Part shown: positions 56,801 to 64,000 of the stretch, in pieces | Layout: the number at the start of each line of letters is the position of its first letter | Position numbering within the stretch: the first letter of the stretch is position 1 | NCBI RefSeq assembly: GCF_020524045.1 | Contig: NZ_JAIVKL010000015.1 | Span: 54,856-118,855 of the forward strand | Length of the DNA: 64,000 nucleotides | Origin: Metabacillus litoralis | Lineage (GTDB): Bacteria; Bacillota; Bacilli; Bacillales; Bacillaceae | Direction of reading: 5' to 3' | Notes under the pieces: model-generated | The model's database searches: none | Told to the model about the DNA's origin: nothing | The model's input: the letters and a program-made list of their open reading frames with translations, nothing else | Translations under genes and position numbers: made by a program

Positions 56801-57280
56801 TTAACGGTGGTGATGCTTTTTGTCAGCAATACGGTCAACTAATTCTGGTGATAAACATTGAATAGCACAGAAGCAATCTAGGTCAACTTCGATACAGAAG
56901 TCAGTTTTTTCAAGACCGAAGAATCCTTCGTCACAAGGACTACATACGCTTTCTGTATTTCCATCAACATCTACTGGACGTAGAATTGATAGTGTTGCAC
57001 AGCAATCTTTTACTGCTTCAACACGGAAGAAGATTGATTGGAAGCAAGTCATATCATCTAAGAATCCACCAACATTACCGAATGCTTTGAATAATCCACC
57101 TTTTTTGTCAAACAAAATGAAAGGGATTGTATCTTTTGTTCCTGCTACAGGATTCAATAAATTACTGAAGCAGCTAGTCGGACAAGAGATATCTTCTACC
57201 GCTTCTTGTTCCGCTAAAATTTGTTCTACAGCTTCACATACACAATTGTTATCGAAGTCTTTTCTATCTTTGCAACCCAT
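56801..57280 (-). CDS. cotY: Spore coat/crust protein, CotY/CotZ/ExsY family
   Basis: A 159-residue Cys-rich protein (about 17 Cys): [53 protein letters not shown], and [20 protein letters not shown]. The same blocks are shared with the 56031 gene, indicating an old duplication. The C-terminal KKHHHR is basic and His-rich. AAGGAGAT precedes the ATG. Length fits CotY (about 160). Confidence 0.85.
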   Translation of the reverse strand: MGCKDRKDFDNNCVCEAVEQILAEQEAVEDISCPTSCFSNLLNPVAGTKDTIPFILFDKKGGLFKAFGNVGGFLDDMTCFQSIFFRVEAVKDCCATLSILRPVDVDGNTESVCSPCDEGFFGLEKTDFCIEVDLDCFCAIQCLSPELVDRIADKKHHHR

Positions 57281-57480
57281 TATTAGCCATCTCCTTAATT
57301 AATAAATATTTGACTTTAGTCCTTAACAGACTATGTGGAAAATGACTAGTGTGTGTGGGTTATCGTCTAGATTCTTATAGAATCGTTGGGAAAGAATTAG
57401 GTAAAGGTAATATAATAGCTTGTTTATAAGCGCTGTTAATCGTTGTTCTTTTTTCCCAGGTAGTCGCTTTCTCGGAAAAG

Positions 57481-57775
57481 GTCGTTATAGAGCTGATGAA
57501 GGACATAAGCGAGGGGAAAGGCTGAGTAAAAGTCTGTCATAGAGCGGATGAAGGACATAAGCGAGGGGAAAGGCTGAGTAAAAGTCCGTCATAGAGCTGA
57601 TGAAGGACATAAGCGAGGGGAAAGGCTGAGTAAAAGTCCGTCATAGAGCTGATGAAGGACATAAGCGAGGGAAAAGGCCGAGTAAAAGTCCGTCAAAAAG
57701 CGGATGAAGGACATAAGCAAGGGGAAAGGCTGAGTAAAAGTCCGTCATAAAGCGAATGAAGGACACGAGTACCCT
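57481..57775 (+). repeat. R52 tandem array 3 (6 units)
   Basis: Units start at 57481, 57532, 57584, 57636, 57688 and 57740 (52 bp; first step 51). Core GTCCGTCATAGAGCTGATGA followed by AGGACATAAGC, dyad GTCCGTCAT / ATGAAGGAC. Same family as arrays at 13231 and 23339 but with its own spacer sequence GAGGGGAAAGGCTGAGTAAA. Confidence 0.94.
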
Positions 57776-57890
57776 ATTTTATTAAATGTTAATGAACTTA
57801 GCTTGAAGTAAAGGCAAAGAAAGTACTATGGAAAGTATAAATTATTAATTAATGATGAAATTGGTTACCTTCCAATTTGCCACCTTGTAA

Positions 57891-58071
57891 GGCTGTGCAC
57901 CTGTGTTTTGTTGTTTGGAATTGAATAAGATGAAACTCCTGCTTAGAGAAGAGTATCGAAGAGAGATCCGACTGGCGCAGCTTACGAGGAAGCTCACAAG
58001 GTAAAAGGTGCTTTTTTCTCTGGAAAGCGAATGACTGTAAAGGCAATCGATAGCAAAGATTAACAAGAGCC
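57891..58071 (-). repeat. Decayed full-length MITE-174
   Basis: From GGCTGTGCACCTGTG to CTGGAAAGCGAATGACTGTA and AACAAGAGCC it aligns along its whole length with the reverse complement of the 62995 element, with many substitutions. No target duplication remains. Confidence 0.6.
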
Positions 58072-58075
58072 AAAT

Positions 58076-58104
58076 AAAAAAAGCAGGGGATCACCCTGCT
58101 TCTT
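58076..58104 (-). terminator. Terminator of the CotX-like gene
   Basis: AGCAGGG-tgat-CCCCTGCT stem followed by seven Ts on the minus strand. Confidence 0.9.
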
Positions 58105-58112
58105 CATGTTAA

Positions 58113-58607
58113 TTAAAAGATGTCGATGTTTACTACTAAAGCAATTAAAATTTGTAGTAAAACTTGTAGAGAAATTGCAACGTCTGTGTCTGTTGTTGTC
58201 ACGTTTACGTCACGAGAGTTTTCAATTATTAATTTTTGCTTGTTTAATTGAGTTGTGTCAGTTTGCTGTAATAATTGTTGAGTGACTTGCTCAGCTCTGT
58301 TGCTGTCAGCGATTGTTAAATTGATAACTAATGCAATAGCAACTTGAAGGGCAACTTGAAGGGAAACAGCTACTTGAGTGTCAGTTGAATTAACATTGAT
58401 ATCACAAGAGTCTCTAACAATAATTGTTTCTGAAGAAATTTGATCAGTTTCACTAATTTGGTCAGCTGATTGACTTACTGTTGCATCATCATTGAAGAAG
58501 TTTACGTTGTTATTTCCAACAGCTGCCACCTCATCTTTAGAATAACAATCAGTTGGATGACAAGAGTTACGATCTAAGGCTACCCATTCATATGGTCTTG
58601 CTTCCAT
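58113..58607 (-). CDS. cotX: Spore coat protein, CotX/CotV family
   Basis: A 164-residue protein. A hydrophilic N-terminus (about 1-60) precedes two tandem copies of the CotX/V repeat: IIVRDSCDINVNSTDTQVAV with SLQVALQVAIALVINLTIAD, then LIIENSRDVNVTTTDTDVAI with SLQVLLQILIALVVNIDIF. The repeat is an amphipathic then hydrophobic beta/helix unit found in insoluble crust proteins. GGAGGAATT precedes the ATG. Assignment to CotX rather than CotV is by length. Confidence 0.85.
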   Translation of the reverse strand: MEARPYEWVALDRNSCHPTDCYSKDEVAAVGNNNVNFFNDDATVSQSADQISETDQISSETIIVRDSCDINVNSTDTQVAVSLQVALQVAIALVINLTIADSNRAEQVTQQLLQQTDTTQLNKQKLIIENSRDVNVTTTDTDVAISLQVLLQILIALVVNIDIF

Positions 58608-58700
58608 TGTTTAATTCCTCCTTTCGGTTTACTTTTATTAAATGATCAAATTTCATTTTTGTATAAGCCATCTATCTTGGTGATTTTGACCATTTTTGGT

Positions 58701-58982
58701 TTATTTGTCTTCTTTTTTCTTTTTAATCATGTCACGTAATGTTGTATTTTTAGGAGCTTCTTTGACAACAGTCTCTTCTGTTTGCTTTTCTTTAGATCCT
58801 TTAACAAACTCATCTACTTGTGCTTGAAGATCTGCTACTACTTTACGAAGTTGAGCTTTTTGCTCATCAGACAATTTCTTTTTCGTTTCATCTGTAATAT
58901 TATTTTTGCTGAAAATATCTTGGACAAAAAGTTGCATCATTGTTGAAGAGATTTCTTGAAGATTTAATTTTTCATTAGACAT
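58701..58982 (-). CDS. cotW: Spore coat protein CotW-like
   Basis: A 93-residue hydrophilic, helical protein: LNLQEISSTMMQLFVQDIFS and KKKLSDEQKAQLRKVVADLQ, with a Lys-rich tail MIKKKKEDK. Pattern and position between two CotX/V-family genes match CotW (about 105 residues). Start ATG 58982 is preceded by GAGGTGAAC. Confidence 0.7.
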   Translation of the reverse strand: MSNEKLNLQEISSTMMQLFVQDIFSKNNITDETKKKLSDEQKAQLRKVVADLQAQVDEFVKGSKEKQTEETVVKEAPKNTTLRDMIKKKKEDK

Positions 58983-59084
58983 TTTGTTCACCTCACTTTT
59001 CTTTATGAACCGTAAACGTTTAGAAAGTTTCCTAAAAACTTCCCAGTTGCGATAGATATTCTATGCAGCTAGTCATGTGATCGA

Positions 59085-59498
59085 TTATAAAATGTCAATT
59101 TGAACAAGTAGTGCTAATAAAATCTGAATTAACACTTGAAGAGAAATCGCTACATCAGTATCTGTCGTCGTTATTTTAACGTCACGGGAGTTTTCGATAA
59201 TAAGTTTTTGTTTGTTTACTTGTTTAATTACTGAACTCTGTAGAAGCTGTTGAGTAACTTGCTCAGCGCGGTTACTATCTGCAATTGTTAAATTAATAAC
59301 TAATGCAATAGCAACTTGAACAGCAGCTTGCAATGAAACAGCAACTTGAGTATCAGTTGAAGTAACATCGATATTGCATGAATCTTTAATGAAAATATAC
59401 TCCTCAGAAGCTTGAACTGTTTCGTTTATTTGAACATCATCTTGTGTTGGATTGTGATCCTTTTTACAATCTTCTAAAGCTGACCATCTTTTTGACAT
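59085..59498 (-). CDS. cotV: Spore coat protein, CotX/CotV family
   Basis: A 137-residue protein. Two CotX/V repeats, IFIKDSCNIDVTSTDTQVAV and LIIENSRDVKITTTDTDVAI, each followed by a hydrophobic stretch. Very similar to the 58113 gene over the repeats, with a shorter N-terminus. GGAG lies 9 nt before ATG 59498. Likely first gene of the minus-strand coat cluster; cotV is a tentative symbol. Confidence 0.8.
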   Translation of the reverse strand: MSKRWSALEDCKKDHNPTQDDVQINETVQASEEYIFIKDSCNIDVTSTDTQVAVSLQAAVQVAIALVINLTIADSNRAEQVTQQLLQSSVIKQVNKQKLIIENSRDVKITTTDTDVAISLQVLIQILLALLVQIDIL

Positions 59499-59519
59499 CA
59501 ACATTCACTCCTTTCATTG

Positions 59520-59804
59520 ATTAGAGATAAAAGGAAAGCACGGTGACAGCAACATTCTCACTTTATTGAAGCGTAAGTGAATAATGTTATGTTTTAAGTT
59601 CGTGCTTAGCCTTTACAGTAGTTAATGCAAATCCCCTAACTTTTGTATGAGTCAAACATACAGGATTACACCCATTTTTCGTATAAATGCTGATGGACAA
59701 ACATGGAAAAGTTTAAATAAAGGAGGTCGTTCGATATTCTTAACTGAATTTCTTTTTCATAATGTATATAGAGTGTTGGTAACAGAAGGGTGGAATAAAA
59801 TGGT
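59520..59804. other. Divergent promoter region of the coat cluster and yjcA
   Basis: About 285 bp. Sporulation promoters are expected on both strands; I cannot name a -10/-35 with confidence. Confidence 0.35.
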
Positions 59805-60155
59805 ATGGTAACTTGGTTACAATTTATCCTTTTTGGTTTTGCAGCATTTCGTTTAACCAGACTTATTGTATTGGATCAAATAACGGCGTTTATCCGTAAA
59901 CCTTTTCATAATGAAATTGAAGAAATGAATGAGGAAGGAGAGCTTGAAACGTACTTAGAAATAAAAGGTTCCGGATTAAGAGCTTGGGTTGGTGAACTAT
60001 TAAGCTGCTATTGGTGTACAGGTGTATGGTGTTCAGCTTTTTTATTTGGACTTTGGATGTTATGGCCATTTGGTGCAGAAATCTTTATTATCATTCTTGC
60101 TATTGCAGGATTAGCTGGAGTGATTGAATCAATGACAAGAAAAATAATAGAATAG
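59805..60155 (+). CDS. yjcA: DUF1360 membrane protein (YjcA-like)
   Basis: A 116-residue protein with an N-terminal hydrophobic segment (FILFGFAAFRLTRLIVLD), the motif LSCYWCTGVWCSAFLFG with three Cys, and a C-terminal membrane segment (IFIIILAIAGLAGVIE). YjcA is a sporulation protein in B. subtilis next to the cotVWXYZ cluster, as here. GAAGGGTGG lies upstream of the ATG. Confidence 0.85.
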   Translation: MVTWLQFILFGFAAFRLTRLIVLDQITAFIRKPFHNEIEEMNEEGELETYLEIKGSGLRAWVGELLSCYWCTGVWCSAFLFGLWMLWPFGAEIFIIILAIAGLAGVIESMTRKIIE

Positions 60156-60321
60156 GCAATTCACTTAGAAACAATTATTCCCTGATACATAAAATGGGAT
60201 ATAGAAGCTGAAAAAAAATGTTACCTGCACATTTAAAGAATACTCATTAAAGGACATGTTCGTCACTTTATTTTTTATGAACTTGAATGAAATATATAAG
60301 AATAGGAAGGTGGGATATTAA

Positions 60322-60447
60322 ATGAAAAAGGCACGCTTGAATCCTTCCGTAAAATCGAATGAATCTAATCAATCAATTGCTGTATCAAGACCGAAAAAGG
60401 TCAAAAAAAGTGGTTGTGGTTGTGGGAATAAAAAGAGACGCCCTTAA
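60322..60447 (+). CDS. 41-residue basic protein with GCGCG motif
   Basis: ATG 60322 is preceded by GGAAGGTGGG. The protein begins MKKARLNPSVKSNESN and ends KKVKKSGCGCGNKKRRP. It is very basic with two Cys. A sporulation or coat role is suggested only by its neighbours and by the strong terminator behind it. I do not recognise a family. Confidence 0.6.
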   Translation: MKKARLNPSVKSNESNQSIAVSRPKKVKKSGCGCGNKKRRP

Positions 60448-60489
60448 TTGTTTTACTGCTTGTCAGCTTCTAGAATTAAAATAGCAATC

Positions 60490-60525
60490 AAAGGGACTGA
60501 TGAATAATCATCAGTCCCTTTTTTG
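60490..60525 (+). terminator. Terminator behind the 41-residue gene
   Basis: AAAGGGACTGATGA / TCATCAGTCCCTTTTTT with a 4-nt loop. Confidence 0.92.
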
Positions 60526-60540
60526 AGGTGTGAAAAAGAA

Positions 60541-60660
60541 AGAGCACAATCTCTTTATTTCATAAGCTACACAGGAATTGAGGACAAAGAACGTCTTCTA
60601 TTACTGTGCGTCTTACGCCTAAATGAGTCAGAGGTGGCCTTGTGCTTTTTATATGACGAC
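60541..60660 (+). repeat. Element-146 degenerate copy
   Basis: AGAGCACAATCTC..., GAACGTCTTCTATTACTG and GTGGCCTTGTGCTTTTTAT resemble the trpS-downstream repeat in order and spacing but with many changes. Confidence 0.4.
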
Positions 60661-60663
60661 AAT

Positions 60664-61539
60664 CTAAATATAAAGTTTTGGTTTTTCAAGAACTTCTTCA
60701 ATTTTTTTTCTGTTTCTTATTAAAGACTGACATTCATCAGAAAATGCATAGGGAATTACTTGACGATAATCTGATGGTGGTGTAAGTTGAACATTATTTT
60801 TTCTTCTGTAAGGTTTGTCAATTGGTAGATTTCGATCATCTACTTGTTTGCTAACATGATTTGCTACGATCTTTCCTATTTGTCTTCCTAGCTTTAACCC
60901 CTCATCATTATCTACTGGAAAATGAACCCCAGCATACAATCTGGATTTTGCATCAGCCTCAGCTATTTGATGAATTTTTCCTTTTGCTCCAGGGAAAAAA
61001 TAACTTAAAACTTCCTCTGCACAACCTGAGATTGTTGCATGACCCGAAGGATACGTTGGATGTCTAGGTGTACATAAAATGGTTTCTAAATTAGGGTTGT
61101 ATTGATTTGGTCTTGCAACAAGCCATTTATACTTTAGCGCCCAAGCAACAATAAAAGCATCATTTATTGCTGCTTCTGTAATAGCCAATATTCTCGCTGC
61201 ATGTGGTGCAGACACCCCATATGAATCAATCAGTCGATCAATGACAGGTGTCCATTGCTTTGTTGCTACGCCTGTTCCATAGTATTTAGCTATGTCTATT
61301 TCTTCTTCTGTAATGTTATCAAGAACATCTTCAACTTTTGTTAGTTGTCTTTCCCAATGAATATGATCTGGATGTGTAATATTCAATGTGATCTTTCTTC
61401 CATTAGGGTCTAAGAAGGTACCATTTTCATTGTTTTTTAGAAAAAAAGGTACCCAAGAACCAGCGTGTGGTGCCTCTCCGTTTCTCGGTGCAGTACGTTC
61501 ACCAGAATAAGGATGCTCATTCCATCTTAAATAGTCTAT
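60664..61539 (-). CDS. Vanadium-haloperoxidase/PAP2-like phosphatase, possible ATA start
   Basis: A 291-residue protein with the PAP2/haloperoxidase site: KYKWLVARPNQYNP (KxxxxxxRP-like), YPSGHATISG (PSGH) and SRLYAGVHFPVDND (SRxxxxxHxxxD). No signal peptide. The only usual start codon is TTG 61386, with no ribosome site, which would drop 51 residues. The frame is open upstream and well conserved in style (DYLRWNEHPYSGERTAPRNG). GGGAGG lies 8 nt before codon ATA at 61539, exactly where a start is expected. So either AUA is used, or the start was lost and a shorter protein is made. Confidence 0.7.
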   Translation of the reverse strand: MDYLRWNEHPYSGERTAPRNGEAPHAGSWVPFFLKNNENGTFLDPNGRKITLNITHPDHIHWERQLTKVEDVLDNITEEEIDIAKYYGTGVATKQWTPVIDRLIDSYGVSAPHAARILAITEAAINDAFIVAWALKYKWLVARPNQYNPNLETILCTPRHPTYPSGHATISGCAEEVLSYFFPGAKGKIHQIAEADAKSRLYAGVHFPVDNDEGLKLGRQIGKIVANHVSKQVDDRNLPIDKPYRRKNNVQLTPPSDYRQVIPYAFSDECQSLIRNRKKIEEVLEKPKLYI

Positions 61540-61690
61540 TTCAAAAACCTCCCTTCTAAACGGTTAATACAATCTATGGAAGAAATAGATAACTGGGAAA
61601 GGCGGATGCACTATGTTTGTAAATAACATATTTTTACAAATGATGTACATACTACAAATGCAATTAAATTAGTGATACAAGGAGAAAAAT

Positions 61691-62416
61691 ATGATGCCTG
61701 GTTGGATTGAAGTCATAATAAGATCAATCTCAATTATCTTCGGTTTATTTTTTATTACAAAGATATTAGGAAAAAAGCAATTGTCGAAGTTATCATTTTT
61801 TGAATATATAGTAGGTATAACAGTTGGTGATATTGCGGGTACCCTTTCGATGGATCTTGAATTAAATCTTGTCAATGGAATTACTTCTATTCTGGTATGG
61901 TTCTCAATTCCAATTTTCATTTCGATTATTGCACTGAAAAGTAAAGGCTTTCGAGACATTGTCGAAGGAAAAGCTAGAACCTTTATTCAAGATGGAAAGA
62001 TCTTAGAAGAGAATATGAAGGTAGAAAAATATAGTACAGATGAGCTCCTAGAACAGCTTCGAAAAAAGAATATTTTTCAAATATCAGATGTAGAGTTTGC
62101 TATATTGGAAACAAATGGAGAATTAAGTGTGTTATTAAAAAAAGAAAAACAACCAGTTAAGTGGGAAGATTTATTTAATAGCAAAGGAAACATAGGTGAA
62201 AGACCAATAACAATCATTATGGATGGACAATTTCTAGAGAAAACAATCTATGAAGCTGGTTATAGTTTGGATTGGATAAAAGAAAAGCTTCGATCGAGAA
62301 AAAAAGCTGTAAAAGAAATATTTTTGGGGCAAATAGATGTTCGTGGTGATCTATATTTGGACTTTTACCAAGACCATTTAGAATATAAAAAGGAGAGAAA
62401 CCATGGGGAAAATTGA
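61691..62416 (+). CDS. DUF421 membrane protein (YetF/YrbG family)
   Basis: A 241-residue protein. Three N-terminal membrane segments with LGKKQLSKLSFFEYIVGITVGDIAG (family signature around residues 28-52; shown in part: KLSFFEYIVGITVGDIAG), then a soluble DUF421 domain (about 90-235) with GKARTFIQDGKILEENM and FLGQIDVRGDLYLD. Several Bacillus paralogues occur in spores; function unknown. GGAGAAAAAT precedes ATG 61691 (a second ATG follows at once). Confidence 0.85.
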   Translation: MMPGWIEVIIRSISIIFGLFFITKILGKKQLSKLSFFEYIVGITVGDIAGTLSMDLELNLVNGITSILVWFSIPIFISIIALKSKGFRDIVEGKARTFIQDGKILEENMKVEKYSTDELLEQLRKKNIFQISDVEFAILETNGELSVLLKKEKQPVKWEDLFNSKGNIGERPITIIMDGQFLEKTIYEAGYSLDWIKEKLRSRKKAVKEIFLGQIDVRGDLYLDFYQDHLEYKKERNHGEN

Positions 62417-62612
62417 AGGATTCTTTAATGAATGGATTCAAGCTAAATATCGTCATCATGATGAACTTCAAAATAAGGAGGATGAAAGAATAAAGAGAAA
62501 GGAGAATGATTTAGCAAGCTTGGATTCTACAGCAGAGGCTTTTGAAGAAAAAATGGAATTCACTTCTGTAGAAATTGAAAAATGGTTAATAAAAAATCAA
62601 CTTGATAAATAA
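62403..62612 (+). CDS. 69-residue coiled-coil protein, unknown
   Basis: Overlaps the DUF421 gene by 14 nt, with GGAGAG inside its end as ribosome site, so the pair is coupled. The protein is charged and helical (KEDERIKRKENDLASLDSTA). Nothing is known; a partner of the DUF421 protein is inferred from coupling. Confidence 0.65.
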   Translation: MGKIEGFFNEWIQAKYRHHDELQNKEDERIKRKENDLASLDSTAEAFEEKMEFTSVEIEKWLIKNQLDK

Positions 62613-62736
62613 ATAAGACGTTTTTTAAATAACTTTTTATGGTGTAATCTTTCATTAAATAGTGATTATGTCCAAACAATCCAACCTCTCTTTTCATAAA
62701 ATACAGTGACGATAGAAAAGAGGAGGTGCTTAGCAC

Positions 62737-62856
62737 ATGGGTTACGGTTACGCAGGTGGTAACTATGGTGGTGGCGGTTACTACGGAAATACTTTTGTAT
62801 TAATCGTTGTATTGTTCATTCTTTTAATCATCGTTGGAGCTTCTTTTTATAACTAA
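62737..62856 (+). CDS. YjcZ-family sporulation protein
   Basis: A 39-residue protein: Gly/Tyr-rich N-terminus [19 protein letters not shown] and a membrane segment [17 protein letters not shown]. Both features are typical of the YjcZ family of sporulation-associated peptides. AGGAGGTG precedes ATG 62737 by 10 nt. Followed by a terminator. Confidence 0.85.
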   Translation: MGYGYAGGNYGGGGYYGNTFVLIVVLFILLIIVGASFYN

Positions 62857-62863
62857 TTTTTAA

Positions 62864-62905
62864 AAGCGAAAAACCGGGCATAAACTTAGCTCGGGTTTTC
62901 GTTTG
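62864..62905 (+). terminator. Terminator after the YjcZ-family gene
   Basis: AGCGAAAAACCGGGC / GCTCGGGTTTTCGTTTG stem with A- and T-rich flanks. Confidence 0.8.
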
Positions 62906-62994
62906 TTCATTTTTAAGACTGATTTTATTTGAATTATCTTGTTGAAAATAATGATATCGTGCGGTTTAGTCTACTTATAGTTTTGGCTCTGTTA

Positions 62995-63168
62995 AACTTT
63001 GTTGTTGATTTCCGTTACAGGCATTCGCTTTCCGCGGGCGGTCCGGGAGCCTCCTCGGCGCAAGCGCCTGTGGGGTCTCCCTTTGACACGCTCCTCCCGC
63101 AGGAGTCTCATGCCTTTCACTCCAATCAACAAAGTGCTGAAAAATCAACATTAAGCTTTAACATAGCC
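62995..63168 (+). mobile_element. MITE-174, complete copy
   Basis: Ends GGCTCTGTTAAACTTTG and (reverse) GGCTATGTTAAAGCTTA are inverted repeats of about 25 bp. The interior is a GC-rich palindrome (TTCCGCGGGCGGTCCGGGAG, CGCAAGCGCCTGTGGGGTCT). Perfect 8-bp direct repeats ATAGTTTT flank it at 62987-62994 and 63169-63176. No coding capacity. Confidence 0.93.
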
Positions 63169-63248
63169 ATAGTTTTAAAAGTGTAAAGTTTTAATCACAT
63201 TTATAACGAAAGCTCATAGTATATATCATGAATTAAGGAGGCGGGAAA

Positions 63249-63503
63249 ATGGATAGCAAATTCTTTAAAAACCTTGAAGGCAAAACAGGTGTTAATATGA
63301 ATGATGTATTATCGTTAGCTAACTCTTTACAAGGAGCAAACTTTAAAGATGAAAAAACAGTACGTGGTGTCATTCAACGAGTTTCTCAAATTGCTAACAA
63401 ACCAGTTTCGAAAGAAATGGAAGACAAAATCGTTAATTCAATTGTAAATGGCAAAGAAAAACTTGATTTTAATACAATTTCTAAAATGATGAATAAAAAA
63501 TAA
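63249..63503 (+). CDS. spoVIF: Stage VI sporulation protein F
   Basis: An 84-residue small helical protein (MDSKFFKNLEGKTGVNMNDV start, KEMEDKIVNSIVNGKEKLDF near the end), recognised as SpoVIF (YjcC), a late mother-cell regulator of coat assembly with GerE. AAGGAGGCGGG lies before the ATG. Position after the coat cluster agrees with B. subtilis. Confidence 0.88.
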   Translation: MDSKFFKNLEGKTGVNMNDVLSLANSLQGANFKDEKTVRGVIQRVSQIANKPVSKEMEDKIVNSIVNGKEKLDFNTISKMMNKK

Positions 63504-63552
63504 GAGATATTCCTAACATTTTCATAGGTTCATATCAATAATGTAGTAAGAA

Positions 63553-63780
63553 AGAGGCTGGGCCTTAAGTATTAAAGCTAATGATAAACCCGAATTATTA
63601 GGTGATATGTCAATTAAACATTGACCTAATAGTTCGGGTTTTTATTTGCTGTCATTAATAGATTTTTTGATTTTGAATACTAATTCTAAGAACTAGTGGA
63701 ATGGAGCGGAAGACCATCGACTCCTACGGGAATTGAGGAAAGGCTGAGACCCCGCAGGCATGCCGAGGAGGCTCAGCTTC
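63553..63780 (-). repeat. Element-314 copy 3, inverted and truncated
   Basis: Starts AGAGGCTGGGCCTTAAG, then the AACCCGAATTATTAGG / CCTAATAGTTCGGGTTTT hairpin (63586-63643) and the GC-rich part in reverse (GGAATGGAGCGGAAGACCAT, GAGACCCCGCAGGCATGCCG). It breaks off at GAGGAGGCTCAGCTT; the distal inverted end is missing. Confidence 0.75.
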
Positions 63781-63794
63781 AATGTCATCAAGCT

Positions 63795-63822
63795 AACCTT
63801 ACAAATTATGTAAGGTTTTTTT
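63795..63822 (+). terminator. Terminator-like hairpin near the right edge
   Basis: AACCTTACA / TGTAAGGTT stem (loop AATTA) followed by seven Ts; possibly left over from a gene cut by rearrangement at the element-314 break. The last 180 bp of the window show no supported gene. Confidence 0.6.
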
Positions 63823-64000
63823 GGACGATTTTCTGTTTGAATCAAGCTAAGTTTAATTGAAATGCAAATGTCATAAAAGAGTAGATTATTCATCATAAAA
63901 CCTCTTGACTTTTCAAAATCACCACAATAATCGTTTTGAATACCAGTTTTTTGGTATACCAAAACAGAGTTGGTGGTTTAGATGGGGATGAAAAAGACTT

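Noticed and set aside
60523..60723. 66-residue plus-strand frame after the 41-residue gene
   Set aside because: Overlaps the degenerate element-146 and the converging PAP2-like gene; no ribosome site.
62929..63186. 85-residue frame before spoVIF
   Set aside because: Runs through the MITE-174 palindrome; coding is not supported.
63693..63962. 89-residue minus-strand frame at the right edge
   Set aside because: It spans the truncated element-314 and a terminator hairpin; no ribosome site or family resemblance.
63982..64000. Start of a further gene (ATG at 63982 or 63988, then AAAAAGAC)
   Set aside because: Only a few codons are available before the window ends; the GGGG before ATG 63988 is suggestive but not enough.

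Overview
The window is an AT-rich chromosomal segment of a spore-forming member of the Bacillaceae. From start to end the gene order follows the Bacillus subtilis fabF-yjaZ-yjbA-trpS-opp-yjbC-spx-yjbE-mecA-coiA-pepF-roxS-yjbH...yjbQ-thi-fabI-cotO-cotZ/Y-cotX/W-yjcA-yjcC region. The appDFABC genes and tenA are missing, and several local insertions are present. I cannot name the species.

Layout. 1-4.6 kb: the end of fabF, a DUF2268 protease, yjbA, and trpS (minus strand) behind a T-box. 4.6-11.3 kb: a small membrane protein and the oligopeptide permease operon oppABCDF. 11.8-17 kb: a secreted DUF4015 glycosidase, a yjbC acetyltransferase, spx, a TerC-type metal exporter and mecA. 17.5-23.2 kb: cardiolipin synthase, coiA, two small membrane proteins and oligoendopeptidase F. 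23.3-33.5 kb: a 52-bp repeat array, the RoxS/RsaE small RNA, a broken NUDIX gene, spxH, truncated haemoglobin, lytic transglycosylase, CYTH protein, yjbL, RelQ-type synthetase, NAD kinase, pseudouridine synthase, prpE and a RodA/FtsW-family protein. 33.7-37.2 kb: mgtE and a CPA2 antiporter. 37.8-45.1 kb: an accessory block with a 1399-residue deacetylase-xylanase that carries a wall-anchoring signal, plus three poorly known membrane or lipoprotein genes. 45.4-50.2 kb: a TPP-riboswitch operon tenI-thiO-thiS-thiG-thiF-thiD. 50.3-52.2 kb: a TnpB-related element. 52.7-64 kb: fabI, an EAL protein, and a spore-coat and sporulation cluster (cotO, cotZ/Y-like, cotX-like, cotW-like, yjcA, small Gly/Tyr and Cys-rich proteins, spoVIF).

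How the genes work together. Spx, SpxH (its ClpXP adaptor), MecA (the ClpC adaptor) and CoiA form the classic proteolysis and competence neighbourhood. RoxS, with a Rex-type operator and a ResD-like motif, adds redox control. The thi operon builds the thiazole half of thiamine. The last 10 kb serve the spore coat.

The most striking non-coding content is repeats. (1) Seven copies of a ~162-bp MITE with imperfect inverted ends starting GGCT and 8-bp AT-rich target duplications. One copy is nested inside another, one sits in the trpS T-box leader, one breaks a NUDIX gene, and several lie exactly on stop codons. (2) Three unlinked arrays of one 52-bp unit with a dyad core. (3) A 174-bp MITE with a perfect 8-bp duplication, plus decayed relatives. 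(4) A ~314-bp palindromic element in three copies. (5) A ~146-bp hairpin repeat. The best candidate for an unusual system is the TnpB-related gene at 50.4 kb. It has no zinc finger, a changed RuvC-III motif, a LexA-like operator between promoter and start, and a copy of the same terminal hairpin on each side.
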